Source of the DNA: Iris pallida
Taxonomy: Eukaryota; Streptophyta; Magnoliopsida; Asparagales; Iridaceae
Direction of reading: 5' to 3'
DNA length: 64,000 nucleotides
Assembly (NCBI GenBank): GCA_029216955.1
Contig: JANAVB010033217.1
Coordinates: 2,759,147-2,823,146 of the forward strand
Made by a program: the position numbers and the translations under genes. The notes below the pieces were generated by a model that was given only the letters and a program-made list of their open reading frames with translations, had not been told where the DNA came from and made no database searches. Position 1 is the stretch's first letter. Each line of letters begins with the position of its first letter. Of this stretch, positions 33,865 to 44,671 are shown piece after piece.

Positions 33865-35838
33865 TCATTGAGATGGATCGCGTCGTCGTCTCGGCGCCGC
33901 CTCGGCTCTGCGGATGTACTCTTCCACCATGTACACCGGCACCTGGGACAACACATGCTCTGGAAGCGTACGGAGCTGCTCTGGCGACATCAAGTCCATG
34001 AGCCCCATGAGCGCAGTATCCGGTACCAGGCGGACCTCGGCAGAACGGTCAAATGAATAACGTCTAGGGTCGGAAGGACCGGCAACCGCACTAGACGTAC
34101 CGGGAGCAGACGGATCTGGACCGGGAGCAGAAGAAGGACGCGAAAGGCGCTCCAGCACATCCGACATTAGACTCCGCATTTCCGACATATCGGAGGTGAG
34201 AGTCGCAAGCTGCTCCCTCATATCGTCCGACGGGGGCGCGGGAGGAGGCGGGGGCGGTGGATATCTCGGAGTCGCGCCCTGCAACGACGTCGCCATGGAA
34301 CCTACGCCGTAGACGCGCCCTTTATTAAAGCCGCCGACAGACTCTACGAACACGTCGTCGTAGCGAGCGGCCATAGAAGAGGGCGTCTGGGTGGGCGTCG
34401 TTTCGCCGACAACCTCGGCAGGGGGCTCAATCTGACTAAGGGCCTCACGATATGCAGCCTATCCAATGAATGTGTTTATACTATAAGTTTTCCTAAGTTA
34501 TAATCTAAATCCTATGTTTCCCTAAGTTATAATTTGAATCCTACGTTCACCTAATTAAGTTAACAATAATTATATTTTTAATATAAATCTCATAAACGTA
34601 ATTACTTACATCAGTCGCCTGGGCCCTCGCGTCGACGAAGCTCCCGTCTGCCCGTCTCTTGTGTGTATGCAGGAATACATCGTAGGCGGTGACCGACTCC
34701 GGCTCTCTCCCCTCCTTTACCGCCCGTTGTGCCTGCATACGAAATATACGTCGAATTTAATTAACTACGTATATTAATAGTACCGAATTTAATAGTGAAA
34801 TGAATTTGCGGTATCTCACCAAATCTGCACGCGTCGCTGCGTGGGGCTTTGAACCTCCCGTATGCAGACCAGCGGCCTGTCTGCTCGCCTTCGCTTTCTC
34901 TGATTTTTCCCTGTACTGAGCAGTATTCATCTTATCCAACATCTGCTCGTAGTACTCCTCCCGGAGCCACTTCTTCCTCGAATGCGCCATACGAACGTCG
35001 TACACCGCATCCCGTATCTTCTTCCCGGCGGTGGCTTTGTAGGCCTTGCGAATCAACTCCTCGCGATGGGGGGGCCACCAGAACGTCGTCTGACATACAA
35101 ATTAAATTATTACGTAATTAAAAAATTAGTGGATTAAAGAATAATTAATAATTAACCAAAAGATATATATATACCTTCATCTCCTCGAGCCAGACGTACT
35201 GCATGTTCTGAGGCACCTCAGAAAAATTGAGGTAGGGGCCATGGTAGTTTTCCCGGATAATTTGCCCGAGTATCCGGGCAGCATCATACGGGAAAAACCT
35301 ACAAAGAAGCAAAGACTGGATTATTAACTTGAATAAATGAAACAAATTTAATAAATTAACTTAAATTTACTTACGTATCACCCGCGGGCCATAGCTCTCG
35401 TCGGTTCTCGCCTATCGGCCTCTCTGGAGGCGTCGGAGGATCCGCGGGTCCGCGGATGTACTCACCGGTAGCAGGATGAAGCTGAATCCGGGGGTACTCC
35501 GGAGCCCACCCTGCAGTAACTGATGGTGTACCCGCTGGTGCATCCGGGGGCGGAACGGATCCGCTAGCGGATGGAGTCTCAGGCCTCGATGAAGATGAAG
35601 GTAGCGCAGAGATAGATCGACGGCGGGAAGAGTCTGTGGCCGGGCTCTCCAGGTCGGGATCGGAGGACTCTATATCCGGGGAATGTGGAAGGCGACCACG
35701 ACCGCTACCACCACGACCGCTACCACCACGTCCACGGTCAGTGCCGCTACCACCACGCCTACCACGGCCAGTACCGCCACCAGCACCACCACGGCCACGG
35801 CCACTGCCGCTACCAGCAGCACGAGTGGTAGTGACCAT
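33865..35838 (-). CDS. CACTA ORF1, Transposase_24 (Ptta/En/Spm) family, five exons
   Basis: Five exons with GT-AG borders and consistent phase: 35838-35375, 35298-35175, 35089-34820, 34732-34610 and 34458-33865. They join into an uninterrupted frame of 524 residues. The N-terminus is Gly/Arg-rich (RGRGG repeats, residues 8-50), then Ser/Pro-rich. The Transposase_24 signature spans exons 2-4: IRENYHGPYLNF, AVYDVRMAHSRKKWLREEYY, then HTGGSKPHAATRADL and YDVFLHTHKRRADGSFVD. Exon 5 is Pro-rich with a helical segment (SDDMREQLATLTSDMSEM). By analogy with En/Spm it binds the subterminal repeats and helps transposition. It shows no stop or frameshift, unlike the other genes here. The start could be earlier if 35848-35991 is coding. 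Confidence 0.8.
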
Positions 35839-35848
35839 GACCTGTAAA

Positions 35849-36100
35849 TAGAACACATAAATATAATTAATAATATAGAAGTATAAATGAATATAAAACT
35901 GAACTAAAATATATATACCAGCAGCAGGGCGGCGAGTGCCGTCAAGACAATGAGAACTAAGAGTGCCATCTGTAAAAAGAAAATCATACAATAAGTAGAT
36001 GATCGAACGACAAAAACATAAACTGAAATAAGAATGTGTCCGTCTAAACTGAATTCACTAAGTTAGTTGTAAGTGCTTCTAATATATACCGATATTTAAT
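35849..36100. other. Spacer between ORF1 and transposase gene of H
   Basis: About 250 bp of AT-rich DNA between the two minus-strand genes, presumably the promoter and leader of ORF1. A TTTACAG just before the ATG (35839-35848) could be a leader intron acceptor. Confidence 0.4.
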
Positions 36101-37160
36101 CTAATCATCGTTATCGTCCTCGTCCTCATCGTCATCGTCATCGTTCTCATCCTCATTCTCATCGTCGACTTCATCTATATCATCATCCTCATCGTCGACT
36201 TCATCTGTATCATCATCCTCATCCTCATCCTCATCTTCTTCTTCTTCTTCTTCTTCTTCTTCTTCTTCTTCTTCTTCTTCTTCTTCTACTTCTTCTTCAG
36301 GCTCAATACTTGGGACAAGACGCCTCTTTCTCCCCTGGTTGACAGCTAAGTCTTGTATATCAACCTCTTCCTCCCCTCTATTTTCCTCAGCATGAGGTAT
36401 ATCGACATCTTCCACGTCCATGGTATCCGACTGTTGTCCCATGTATTGGGGCTTCTCGATCTGGTCCTCTTGGTATGCTGGGTCTCCAACGTTGAATGTA
36501 TTTCTAGATTTAATCTTGCATACTGCCCACCAGTCAAATCGATCTCTACGACGCCTTGGGTAGCTTGTATAGTAGACTTGAACAGCCTGACTTGCTATCG
36601 CAAACGTGTCGGACCCTCTATACCTCCTGCGATGATTTATATCGACGAATCCAAATTGTTTATCGATTCTCCAACCGATATTTGGTCTCGTATCGAACCA
36701 CTCACATTTGAACATCACAATATGCATATCATATGGGGCACTATATTGTAAATCTACAATCTCCCGAAGCACTCCATAATAGTCAAAGTCCGGCTCGTCG
36801 TCATAGATGGTGCCTCTTATGCAAACACCAGAATTCTTGGTATCGAAGCCGTCATTGAGAAATTCGGCATTTATAGCATGCTGAGTTGACTTAAACTTGA
36901 AGCCATTAACGACATAGCCTGACAAAGTCTTTGCATGCTTCTTCGGTCCCAATGCCAAATAACGAATGCTCTCATTTATGAGTGTTGTTTCAGGCAATAA
37001 AACCTGTAAACATGTATTGCTAATTTAAATATTTTAGCTGCATATATTTTAATGGTAGCCGCATAACATATTATCTCAGTTACTTACGTATTTACGAAAC
37101 CAGGACGGAAAGGTACAATCAACCTCTCTTTGAAGTCCCTCATCTGTAATATATGGTGTC
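36101..37160 (-). pseudogene. TNP2 transposase gene of H, C-terminal exons (DUF4216 domain)
   Basis: Two 3' exons survive. A short one (about 37147-37088) encodes the FPSWFRKY-type segment that ends the TNP2 body. After an intron (GTAAGT to TTTACAG) a long one begins at about 37011 and includes the open frame 36997-36101. The long exon holds a DUF4216 domain: ESIRYLALGPKKHAKTLSGY, FKFKSTQHAINAEFLNDGFD, GTIYDDEPDFDYYGVLREI and QFGFVDINHRRRYRG. The tail is an exceptional Glu/Asp run encoded by a CTT/CAT-type microsatellite (36105-36300). In intact relatives this domain closes the TNP2 transposase. Here the catalytic middle is missing, so the protein cannot act alone. Confidence 0.8.
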
Positions 37161-37300
37161 CTCAGAAGGATGTGACAACTCTCCTTCGTCCACCAGGACG
37201 GAGAGGTACAATCAACCTCTCTGCAGCAAAATCTGGATGACACAAATCAAAATGTTTCCACGCCTCTCCATCCGAAGGATGTGACAATTCTCCTTCGTCC
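37096..37300 (-). repeat. Patchwork direct repeats at the TNP2 deletion junction
   Basis: On the minus strand the block GGACGAAGGAGA(A/G)TTGTCACATC is found at 37300 and again near 37190, and the block GAGAGGTTGATTGTACCT(C/T)TC near 37216 and again near 37121. The two interleaved copies have different middles. This is the footprint expected from repair synthesis with template switching after transposon excision. Confidence 0.65.
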
Positions 37301-38229
37301 TTTATGCGTTCTTCGCTGTGCCACGTCATGTGTTCTGCTGTATTTAGAGACATATACATCCTCTGCAAGCGCTTCGTGATCGACAAGTAATGCATATACT
37401 TGTAAGGACATCGTTTTTTAGTCGACTTTCCTTTTCCCTGTACTGGCTTGTAACGATCCGCATTACAGAAGCTGCAACTTTCTGATACGCAATTCTCTTT
37501 GTAGTACAACATGCATCCGTTGCGACAACAATCTATCTTCTCGTACCCGAGTCCCAGTTGTCGGACCATCATCTTTGACTTGTAGAAGTTTTTTGGTAGC
37601 TCTTTTGATTCCTTCGGTAACACCTCCTTGATTACTTCTGTGATCCGATTATAGCAAGCTTGTGGCAAGTTAAAATCAGACTTTATGTTCAACAACCGCA
37701 TCGTCACTGACAGTGCGGAATGAGTCTCACAACCAGGATATAGAGAAGTATCTGCGTCCTGAAACATGTCATAGAACTCCTTCGCCTCGGGATTAGGATC
37801 CTCCGGATCAAAATTAGGCCCTGCCGCATCATACACCATATCTCGTGCAAGGTTCTGCAGATCTCCATAATCAACAGAGCATCCATGGTCTTCGATGACA
37901 TCCGTTGCAGCATTATCATCAAAAGCATAAGTAGCAGCTTCCGCAGCCTGTCTTTCCGAATATAGTTCACCTTGCGATGACCACAGGCCGTAATTACGTA
38001 CGAAACCCTTACGGGTCAAATGATCTCTCACAGTCACCACTTCTTCGTAACGTCTATTGTGACATTTAACACATGGACACTTAATTTTGTTACCGTCCAT
38101 GTACTGAGCTTTGCTCATTGCATAATTAAGAAATACTTCCACGCCTGCCTGAAAATCGTCACTCACACCAATTCTACTCTCGTGTTGCCGTTTGTACATC
38201 CATGTACGATCAACAAAATAACGACTCAT
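37161..38229 (-). pseudogene. TNP2 transposase gene of H, N-terminal part (Transpos_assoc domain)
   Basis: Starts at the MSRYFVDRTWMYKRQ methionine (38229), the usual Transpos_assoc start. It has the zinc-binding-like CPCVKCHNRRYEEVVTVRDHL (about residues 50-70), then the beginning of TNP2: KELPKNFYKSKMMVRQLGLG, CCRNGCMLYYKEN, C.FC and RCPYKYMHYLSITKRLQRMY. The canonical FA.EPRN.RLGL segment should follow AWKHFDLCHPDFAAE, but the frame runs into copied filler and stops at 37162-37164. The DDE catalytic region is absent. The open frame upstream of 38229 to 38301 looks non-coding. Confidence 0.85.
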
Positions 38230-38556
38230 CCTCAATTTGGATATGAAAATCTGTATCGTAAGACAAACTAAACATAAGAATAGCCCGATACCGATACTCA
38301 TAAATTTGGATTAGGGTTAGGATGTTAGATATAAGTGAACTAGGTAATGTAGAGTATAATATAGGAAACTGTGAATGGACTGAAAGTTGTACATGAGAAG
38401 GTTCAATGAAGGGCCCATAAATGGGTTCACATGATAAGTTAGTAAGAATCCACATCACTATACATACTCCCCCGTCTCAGGAGTGTGTCTGGCTCCTATT
38501 TAGAACAGCACAGGTCACAACATGTCCAGAATAGCAAAACAGAGCTCTACAATGTA
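38230..38556. other. Upstream region of the transposase gene in H
   Basis: AT-rich 5' flank of the minus-strand transposase gene, between its start and the tandem repeat. No clear promoter elements were picked out. Confidence 0.4.
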
Positions 38557-39425
38557 TATCGGTATCGGACTATTCCTACGAGTATTGGTATCGGCGATAT
38601 CAATACTCGTGTGAATAGGAGATTGCAATATAAGTCTAAGCTATCTAGCTAACATGTATACTTGCATTTACATTGTATCATAACTTGTATCTAGTTACCT
38701 TGCTAATCATGTATATACTCTTAACATATATGTGAAGACACTATACTAACATGTATTTAAATCAAGGTTCAAAGTATCGGTATCGGAATCGGTATCGGAC
38801 TATATATTCCTACGAGTATTGGCATCGGCGATATCAATACTCGTGTGAATAGGAGATCGCAATATAAGTCTAAGCTATCTAGCTAACATGTATACTTGCA
38901 TTTACATTGTATCATAACTTGTATCTAGTTACCTTGCTGATCATGTATATACTCTTAACATATATGTGAAGACACTATACTAACATGTATTTAAATCAAG
39001 GTTCAAAGTATCGGTATCGGAATCGGTATCGGACTATATATTCCTACGAGTATTGGCATCGGCGATATCAATACTCGTGTGAATAGGAGATTGCAATATA
39101 AGTCTAAGCTATCTAGCTAACATGTATACTTGCATTTACATTGTATCATAACTTGTATCTAGTTACCTTGCTAATCATGTATATACTCTTAACATATATG
39201 TGAAGATACTATACTAACATGTATTTAAATCAAGGTTCAAAGTATCGGTATCGGAATCGGTATCGGACTATATATTCCTACGAGTATTGGCATCGGCGAT
39301 ATCAATACTCGTGTGAATAGGAGATTGCAATATAAGTCTAAGCTATCTAGCTAACATGTATACTTGCATTTACATTGTATCATAACTTGTATCTAGTTAC
39401 CTTGCAATATAAGTCTAAGCAATCT
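38557..39425. repeat. 234-bp tandem repeat in element H, about 3.7 copies
   Basis: The landmark CCTACGAGTATTGG recurs at 38575, 38809, 39043 and 39277, an exact 234-bp spacing. Copies are nearly identical. Each unit carries a run of TATCGG words (GTATCGGTATCGGAATCGG) and ATACTTGCATTTACATTG. The last copy is incomplete, and further TATCGG words continue to about 39480. Confidence 0.93.
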
Positions 39426-39480
39426 AGTATTGGTATCGGCGATATCGGTAGTATCGGCGGTATCGGATCGAAGTATCGGA

Positions 39481-39654
39481 TTTTTTTGGTATTGGAAAAC
39501 AAATAATTATTAATAAATTATTTACATTTAAAAACATATAATTTATACATTTAGGCATAATTTTAAGTGTTTTAAGTATTATTTCTTAGTAGTTTTGAAA
39601 TTAAATGAAATTAAATTAAATGAAATAGTATTATTTCTTAGGATCGGCGGGGAA
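39481..39654. other. AT-rich spacer in element H
   Basis: Low-complexity A/T-rich DNA with AAATTAAATGAAATTAAATT; nothing coding is seen. Confidence 0.5.
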
Positions 39655-40095
39655 TGCAACCCATTCCCCACCCCCCCGACCCCCCTGCCCCAATTCAACA
39701 CCCCCCCCCGACCCTCCTGCCCTCTCCATTACCCACCCCCCCCCCCACCCCGACCCCCCTGCCCCCATTCTCCACCCCCCCGACCCCCCTGCCCTCTCCA
39801 CCCCCCACTCCCCGCCCCCCGACCCCCCTGCCCCCATTCCCGACCCCCTCCGACCCCCCTGCCCCCATTCAACACCCCCCCGACCCCCCTGTCCTCTCCA
39901 CCCCCCACCCCCCGACCCCCCTGCCCCCATTCCCCACCCCCCCGACCCCCCGACCCTCATTCCCCACCCCCCCACCCCCTGCCCCCATTCCCCACACCCC
40001 CCCGACCCCCTGACCCCATTCACCACCCCCCCCGCCCTCCCCACCCCCCACGAAGCCGACCCCCCCCCACTCCCCCCCCCGGCCCCAAAACCCAA
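39655..40095. repeat. C-rich (CCCCCCGACCCCCCTGCCC) low-complexity block
   Basis: About 440 bp made of variants of CCACCCCCCCGACCCCCCTG with CCATTC words. Proline-rich and glycine-rich frames read through it on both strands are composition artefacts. The minus strand has very many G-runs. Confidence 0.9.
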
Positions 40096-40099
40096 AATT

Positions 40100-40136
<37 letters not shown>

Positions 40137-40225
40137 CCTGGTAGAGAGAGAGAGAGAGAGCCGCGAGAGAGAGAGAGAGAGCCGCGTGCGAGAGAGAGAG
40201 AGCCGCGAGAGAGAGAGAGAGTTTT
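40096..40225. repeat. GA microsatellite with CCGCGAGAGAGA units
   Basis: (GA)n interrupted by GCCGCGAGAGAGA and GCCGCGTGCGAGAGA. Confidence 0.9.
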
Positions 40226-40261
40226 GGGGGGAATGAAAAATTCCCTCCCGTCGGTTCAATT

Positions 40262-40627
40262 TAAGTTAGGGCACAGAACCAAGCGACGGAATAGCGACGG
40301 AATAAATTAGTCGCTAAACCGTCGCCAATTAAAAGGTGTTTTCCGACGGATATATCCGTCGCCAGTTAGTCGCTAAAGTTCCCGCCAATGTTTTAAAGAT
40401 TTTGCCGCCAACATTTGCGACGAATAAGCGACGAAAAAGAATCCGTCGCTAACGTTCGTCGACTTAGCGACGGAAACCCGACAAATTTTTACATTTAAAA
40501 TTGGAAAAAATTATGTTATGTTGTCTGTCGCTAATCCGTCGCTAAGATGTCGGAAACTGGTCGCTATTAGCGACGGAATCCGTCCGTCGCTAAACTTCCG
40601 TCGGTAAAGTGGGGTATTTTAGTAGTG
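40262..40627. repeat. Right subterminal repeats and terminus of element H
   Basis: GCGACGGA-type repeats as on the left, ending in the terminal TATTTTAGTAGTG. TGG (40628-40630) is the right target duplication. Confidence 0.9.
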
Positions 40628-41043
40628 TGGCCGCATGGATGTCTCAGCCGCATGGCCTCCTCAACCGCATGGCCATCTGAGCCGCATGGGCTTTCCAGCC
40701 GCATGGGCTGCTTGGCCGCATAGGCTCCTTGCCACGTCTTCATGCCACGTGTGCAAATCTTTGCATTGATTGCCTTTGATTTGAGCCGTCTTTTGGGGGG
40801 AGTCCCAAGAGTCGGCTCATTAAATTTTGGATTTTCTTTGGATGAATCTCTTTCATGAGAGGGGGCAAAATCCTGGGAGTCGGGTTTGCCTACAGCACAC
40901 GACCCGAAGCGCTCCATCGGTCCACGTGCTTTCTCCCCCCTTTTGTCCTATAAATAAGAGTAATTAAGAGAAAAAATCTCTTTACTCTCTTCTTCAACTC
41001 AAGCCCTTCCTGCCCTAACTGTCATCCTCTTCTTCGATCACCG
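40628..41043 (+). promoter_or_regulatory. Promoter region of the PMD-like gene in unit B
   Basis: Continues the sequence interrupted by element H at 32675. Six or more GCCGCAT(G/A) motifs lie at 40630-40725, followed by CACGTG-type words (about 40745, 40922) and a TATAAATA box at 40949-40956, about 90 bp before the ATG at 41044. The leader is CT-rich. Unit C has the same layout with its TATA box near 46841 and ATG at 46950. Insertion of H moves the distal upstream region 8 kb away. Confidence 0.6.
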
Positions 41044-44000
41044 ATGGCTCCCAAGAAGACTGTTGCGGCGTAGGGTAAAAAGGCGGCGTCTTCGTCGGCT
41101 GCGACGGCGAAGGGCAAGAAAGCTGCTTCTACTTCGACTGCGGCGACGAATGATAATGTGGCAGCTCCTCCGCCAGCCGACGTGCCCGTAGTTCACCCCG
41201 ACGTCTACCCTCCTATTGCTGGTAAGGACGCTGTGTGAGCTTGAAACCCTAACTGTTGTGGCTATGTCGCATGCTCTATGTGCGAGCGTTCATCTTCATG
41301 TATGCCGCATGTATGTCTCATGTCCGAGCCGCATGGGTTATGCTCCATGTCCGAGCCGCATGAGAATTGTTACTGTGGCTGCATAAGTACTTCGCCAACG
41401 GGGCCGCATAAGCTGCGTTGGGCCGCATAGGCTCGCACGAATTTTTTTGTCACATGAGCAGCATAAACTTATCCGAACTCTGTCGTATGAGACTTCGTTT
41501 ATATAGAGCCATATGAGAACACTGCCGCATGAACCTTCGCTGGACAGAGGCGCATAAGTGTCTTTTGAGTTGGACCACATGAGACTCCATTAAATTATAG
41601 CCGCATAAGCTCGAAAACACCAATCAGTTCTCCTTGTCCATCTTTTTAACTTATTTCTTTTGTCCTCTTTTCAGTGAATTTTCCAGTTAATGCTGTGGGA
41701 GAACCTCTGGTGGGTCGTGCCCAAGCCGTAATGGGCTATAGATACGACCAGATAGTTCGGTATGTGGCGGACCGGTTTCCTAGTGACGAGCCTTTGACGA
41801 GGTTCAATGCCCTCAAGAACCGACCCTTCTACTTTTTATGTGCCATGATGAATTCGGAGAAATTGGAAGGATAATACCTGAAGCCGGCGTTCTTCTTCGG
41901 AGACGCTTTGACTGTGAAGAACAGTCAAGTTTTGGACGTGTCAGAGAATTGGAGCTTTATTTCTAACGGGATGGTGATCCGCATCCCTCAAATGGAGCAT
42001 CACTTCCCACTATCTTGGTTTAATATGCTCCCGCTGGACTGGAAGATAGAAGAGTCTTTAACCCCTACCCGGAATAGGATGTTTGTGGGCGACATCCATT
42101 ACAACAACAGCATGAAGTCAGTGTGTACGGGCAAGGTGCATGCCAGCCGCTATGTAATACGATTGGCCCCAGGTACTTTCTTGAATGTATCGGGTCCCAT
42201 TTTCATGTTCTCTGCAGCCGACACTTTTCTGAACCAGCTTGCTCAGAAAGGCTCCTATCCAATTGGCCGGTTGGCGCTCCCAAGTTGGATACACCCCATC
42301 CCTCCATGGATCAATCTGTCTATGTGGATCTCACGAAAGTATGAGACTTTTCTGTGTGAGATTGGTCTTTATCACGCGATTCGGAGCACCAGCCACGGCT
42401 TACCCGTAAACAAGAAATTATTCATGGCTCTGCTGGAGATGTACAACCGCCGTACGGGAACCTTCTATACACCTGTAGGGGAAATGGGGCTTGCACTCCA
42501 TGATATGCACGTGGTTTCCATGCTTCCTTGGGGGGATAAAGCTTTTGAGGTGTACCCTCCTACGAATGAGGAGTTCGAAGAGCTGGAAGAACGGTATCCG
42601 GGTTTCGTGGCTATTTATCAGGAGATATTGTTCCACTATAGCACGTGCCAGCAGATAGCCAAGAAGGATAGCAGCTCGTAAGGGAATGCTTCCCACACTA
42701 AGGACTGGGTAAGCTATCTCTTCTCGACGGAAGCCTCAGGCCGAGTTACTTCCCGAAGTCCTCAATCCCGGGAGGCGGTTCAGGCCTTGGTGTCGTTGAC
42801 CAAGAGGGTGGCCACCACCAGTGACAAATTTAGGAGTCAAACCGACTCTTTTGGTTATTTTTATCAGGATACCCAAGAGCTGTCAGAGAAGGCGCTCCTG
42901 GCAGGATTCTTGATGATATGGCTGCGGAATTGCATAGTCTCGGGAGGAGCTGGTTCTATTGAGAGGATCAGCCGTAATTTTATCCTCCCTGCTATGAAGC
43001 TGGTTTTTGGAGTCAAACTAGCTCTTCTCCCGGCCATGGTATGCAGCATACACCATGGCCTCCGTACTTTTACGTCCAAGGTCATTGCCCGCGATGTGAC
43101 AAAAGAGTTTGAACGAACTGAGCTGCCCTATCATTATCTGATAGGGTGGCTGTTGATGCACTGTCCGTCTTTGATGAGGCTGAGTTCTGAAGATGGCATG
43201 ATTGTTGATGACACTTTTATCTTCTGTTATCGCAACGAGACTTGGGAGTACGAGACCATGTGTGCCTGCCGGATGGCGCTGGCGAGAGCAGATAGGTACG
43301 AATTTTTCGTATCCGTCCTTCGTTTCACTGCTGAGAAAATAGCGGACGTACATCTCGACGGTATTGGGCCTCCTCAGCTTCTAGACGGCCAGATGCTTCT
43401 GTGGTTGTGTAACATCCGCCCCGCCCACCTGGTATATCGCAACCGCAATGCTGTCTTCCCAGAGCTTTACCTGCCTAGCAGGTTTGCCCGACAGTTTGGA
43501 TACAGCCAGCTTTTTCTGGACAGCCCCAGCTCTTGTCTGGGTTTTGAAGGTAGCCTCCTTGACGGTGTCAGGGCCTGGCACTACTATGATATGTTCCATA
43601 ACCGTACCACTTTCTCGGTTCCTGATGTTGAGGCGCCGGTAGAGATTTTATATATGGCGGCCCTGTACCATGTTATAGCAAACAAGTTCCCCATCGGTTT
43701 TAACTCGGGTGCCAGTTTTATTGTTGGTACTGGCCTGGACGAGAAGCCCCAAGGGGCCAAGATGAGGAAGAAGAAGAAGAAGAATATGGTCGAGGTACCA
43801 GACTCGGAATCCACCAATGCGGATGATGAGGACGACGAGCGTGATGCAGATAATTCTTCCCTCCCGGTGGAAGATGTTGGGGCAGATCAGCCGTCTGTTT
43901 CGTCAGATGAGATGGTGGCAGATCAGCCAAACGTTGCACCTGGTCCTGTACGGAAGCATAGCAGACAAATCTCTCCTGTTGGCGGTATTCCTTACTCCCA

Positions 44001-44650
44001 AAAATTGGTTACGACTAGACATCGCAGGCTAACTATAAGGGAGAGAAGCGAGGAGGTCGATCCCGCTTCGGAGGTAAAGCGAGTTACTACCATCTTTATT
44101 TAGTTCTTCCTTTCTTCTAGTTTTGATCTTAATCATTTTTCTTTCCTTCCGTAGGTGTCAGAAGAAGAGGAATCTCAAGTTGCTGAGGTCGTGACTCGAG
44201 ACGACGGAGGCTCCGATGAACCTGTCCCCGAAACTGCTGAATTTCATCAAGATGATGCTGATCGAGTCGTACCTCCCTCCGGGGTGGCTGGGACAGAAGA
44301 GCCAGTCGAATTCGGTTTGGAGGGTACTAGTGAGGGGAATATGGCGGTTGTGAACGAACCCCAGCCTCCGCGATCCTCCCTTGGTAAGATAAGCCGAATT
44401 TTGACTAGTGAAGAGGCACATTCGCTCTATCATCACATCCTTCTCGGTTACATCGATTGATGGTTGCTCTGGACGTACAGGTCCTGCCTCTCCAGTACCG
44501 ATGATGGACATTGTTGAGATAGGCTCTGCCGAAGGGGAACTGGCAGAGAGGAGCGTACCCCTTCCTCTTCCAACTCATATTGAAGGACCTCCCGCTGGCT
44601 CGAGTTCGAAAAGTCAGGTGGCGGCACAGCCGGGGCAGGGGAGAAGTTTG
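41044..44650 (+). pseudogene. PMD-like gene of Tat unit B, four exons, with stops
   Basis: Exons: 41044-41221 (phase 1), 41675-44073 (phase 0), 44155-44383 (phase 1) and 44481 to about 44640. Exon 1 encodes a basic Lys/Ala/Ser N-terminus (KGKKAAS units) with a TAG at codon 10. Exon 2 carries a core resembling the plant mobile domain: TGTFYTPVGEMGLALHDM, a FLMIWLRNCIV.GG segment, ILPAMKLVFGVKLALLPAMV, YHYLIGWLLMH and ARQFGYSQLF. It continues with a RKKKKKK patch and an acidic tail. Stops lie at 41872 and 42679. The C-terminal coiled coil of unit C is missing because exon 4 runs into the PBS and LTR at about 44640. It is antisense to the LTR orientation. PMD proteins act in nuclear gene and transposon silencing; function here is unknown. 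Confidence 0.65.
41222..41674 (+). repeat. Intron 1 of unit B gene with GCCGCATR motif array
   Basis: GTAAGG donor and TTTTCAG acceptor. It holds about ten GCCGCAT(G/A) words and variants, nearly all on the gene's sense strand (41300-41605). Intron 1 of unit C (47062-47651) has the same kind of array. Confidence 0.65.
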
Positions 44651-44668
44651 TCCCCAGCAGAGTCGCCA
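44651..44668 (-). other. Primer binding site of Tat unit B
   Basis: TGGCGACTCTGCTGGGGA on the minus strand, 3 nt from the end of the LTR at 44672. About 20 bp of the normal leader (GGGGACAAACTTCTCC) remain before the junction with exon 4 of the PMD-like gene. Confidence 0.75.
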
Positions 44669-44671
44669 TCA

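Larger units (their letters stand above)
32676..40627. mobile_element. CACTA element H, complete ends, 7952 bp
   Basis: Left end CACTACCAAAATA, right end TATTTTAGTAGTG (12 of 13 bp inverted match), flanked by TGG on both sides (32673-32675; 40628-40630). Subterminal GCGACGGA repeats lie at 32699-33590 and 40262-40620. The minus strand carries two genes of the En/Spm type: a Transposase_24 family ORF (33865-35838) and a TNP2 transposase gene (36101-38229) with its catalytic core deleted. A 234-bp tandem repeat, a C-rich block and GA-rich microsatellites fill 38550-40220. It is inserted between the 3' LTR and the PMD-like gene of Tat unit B, in that gene's upstream region. Confidence 0.93.

Noticed and set aside
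36101..36340. Long Glu/Asp run as a possible separate acidic protein
   Set aside because: It is the in-frame C-terminal tail of the DUF4216 exon, expanded by a trinucleotide microsatellite.
38557..39480. TATCGG words as an interstitial telomere-like tract
   Set aside because: The words do not match the plant telomere TTTAGGG and are spaced by the 234-bp unit, so a telomeric origin is not supported.
39595..40101. Proline-rich (+) and glycine-rich (-) open frames of 119-168 codons
   Set aside because: They are read-throughs of the C-rich low-complexity block; no complexity, no conserved motif.
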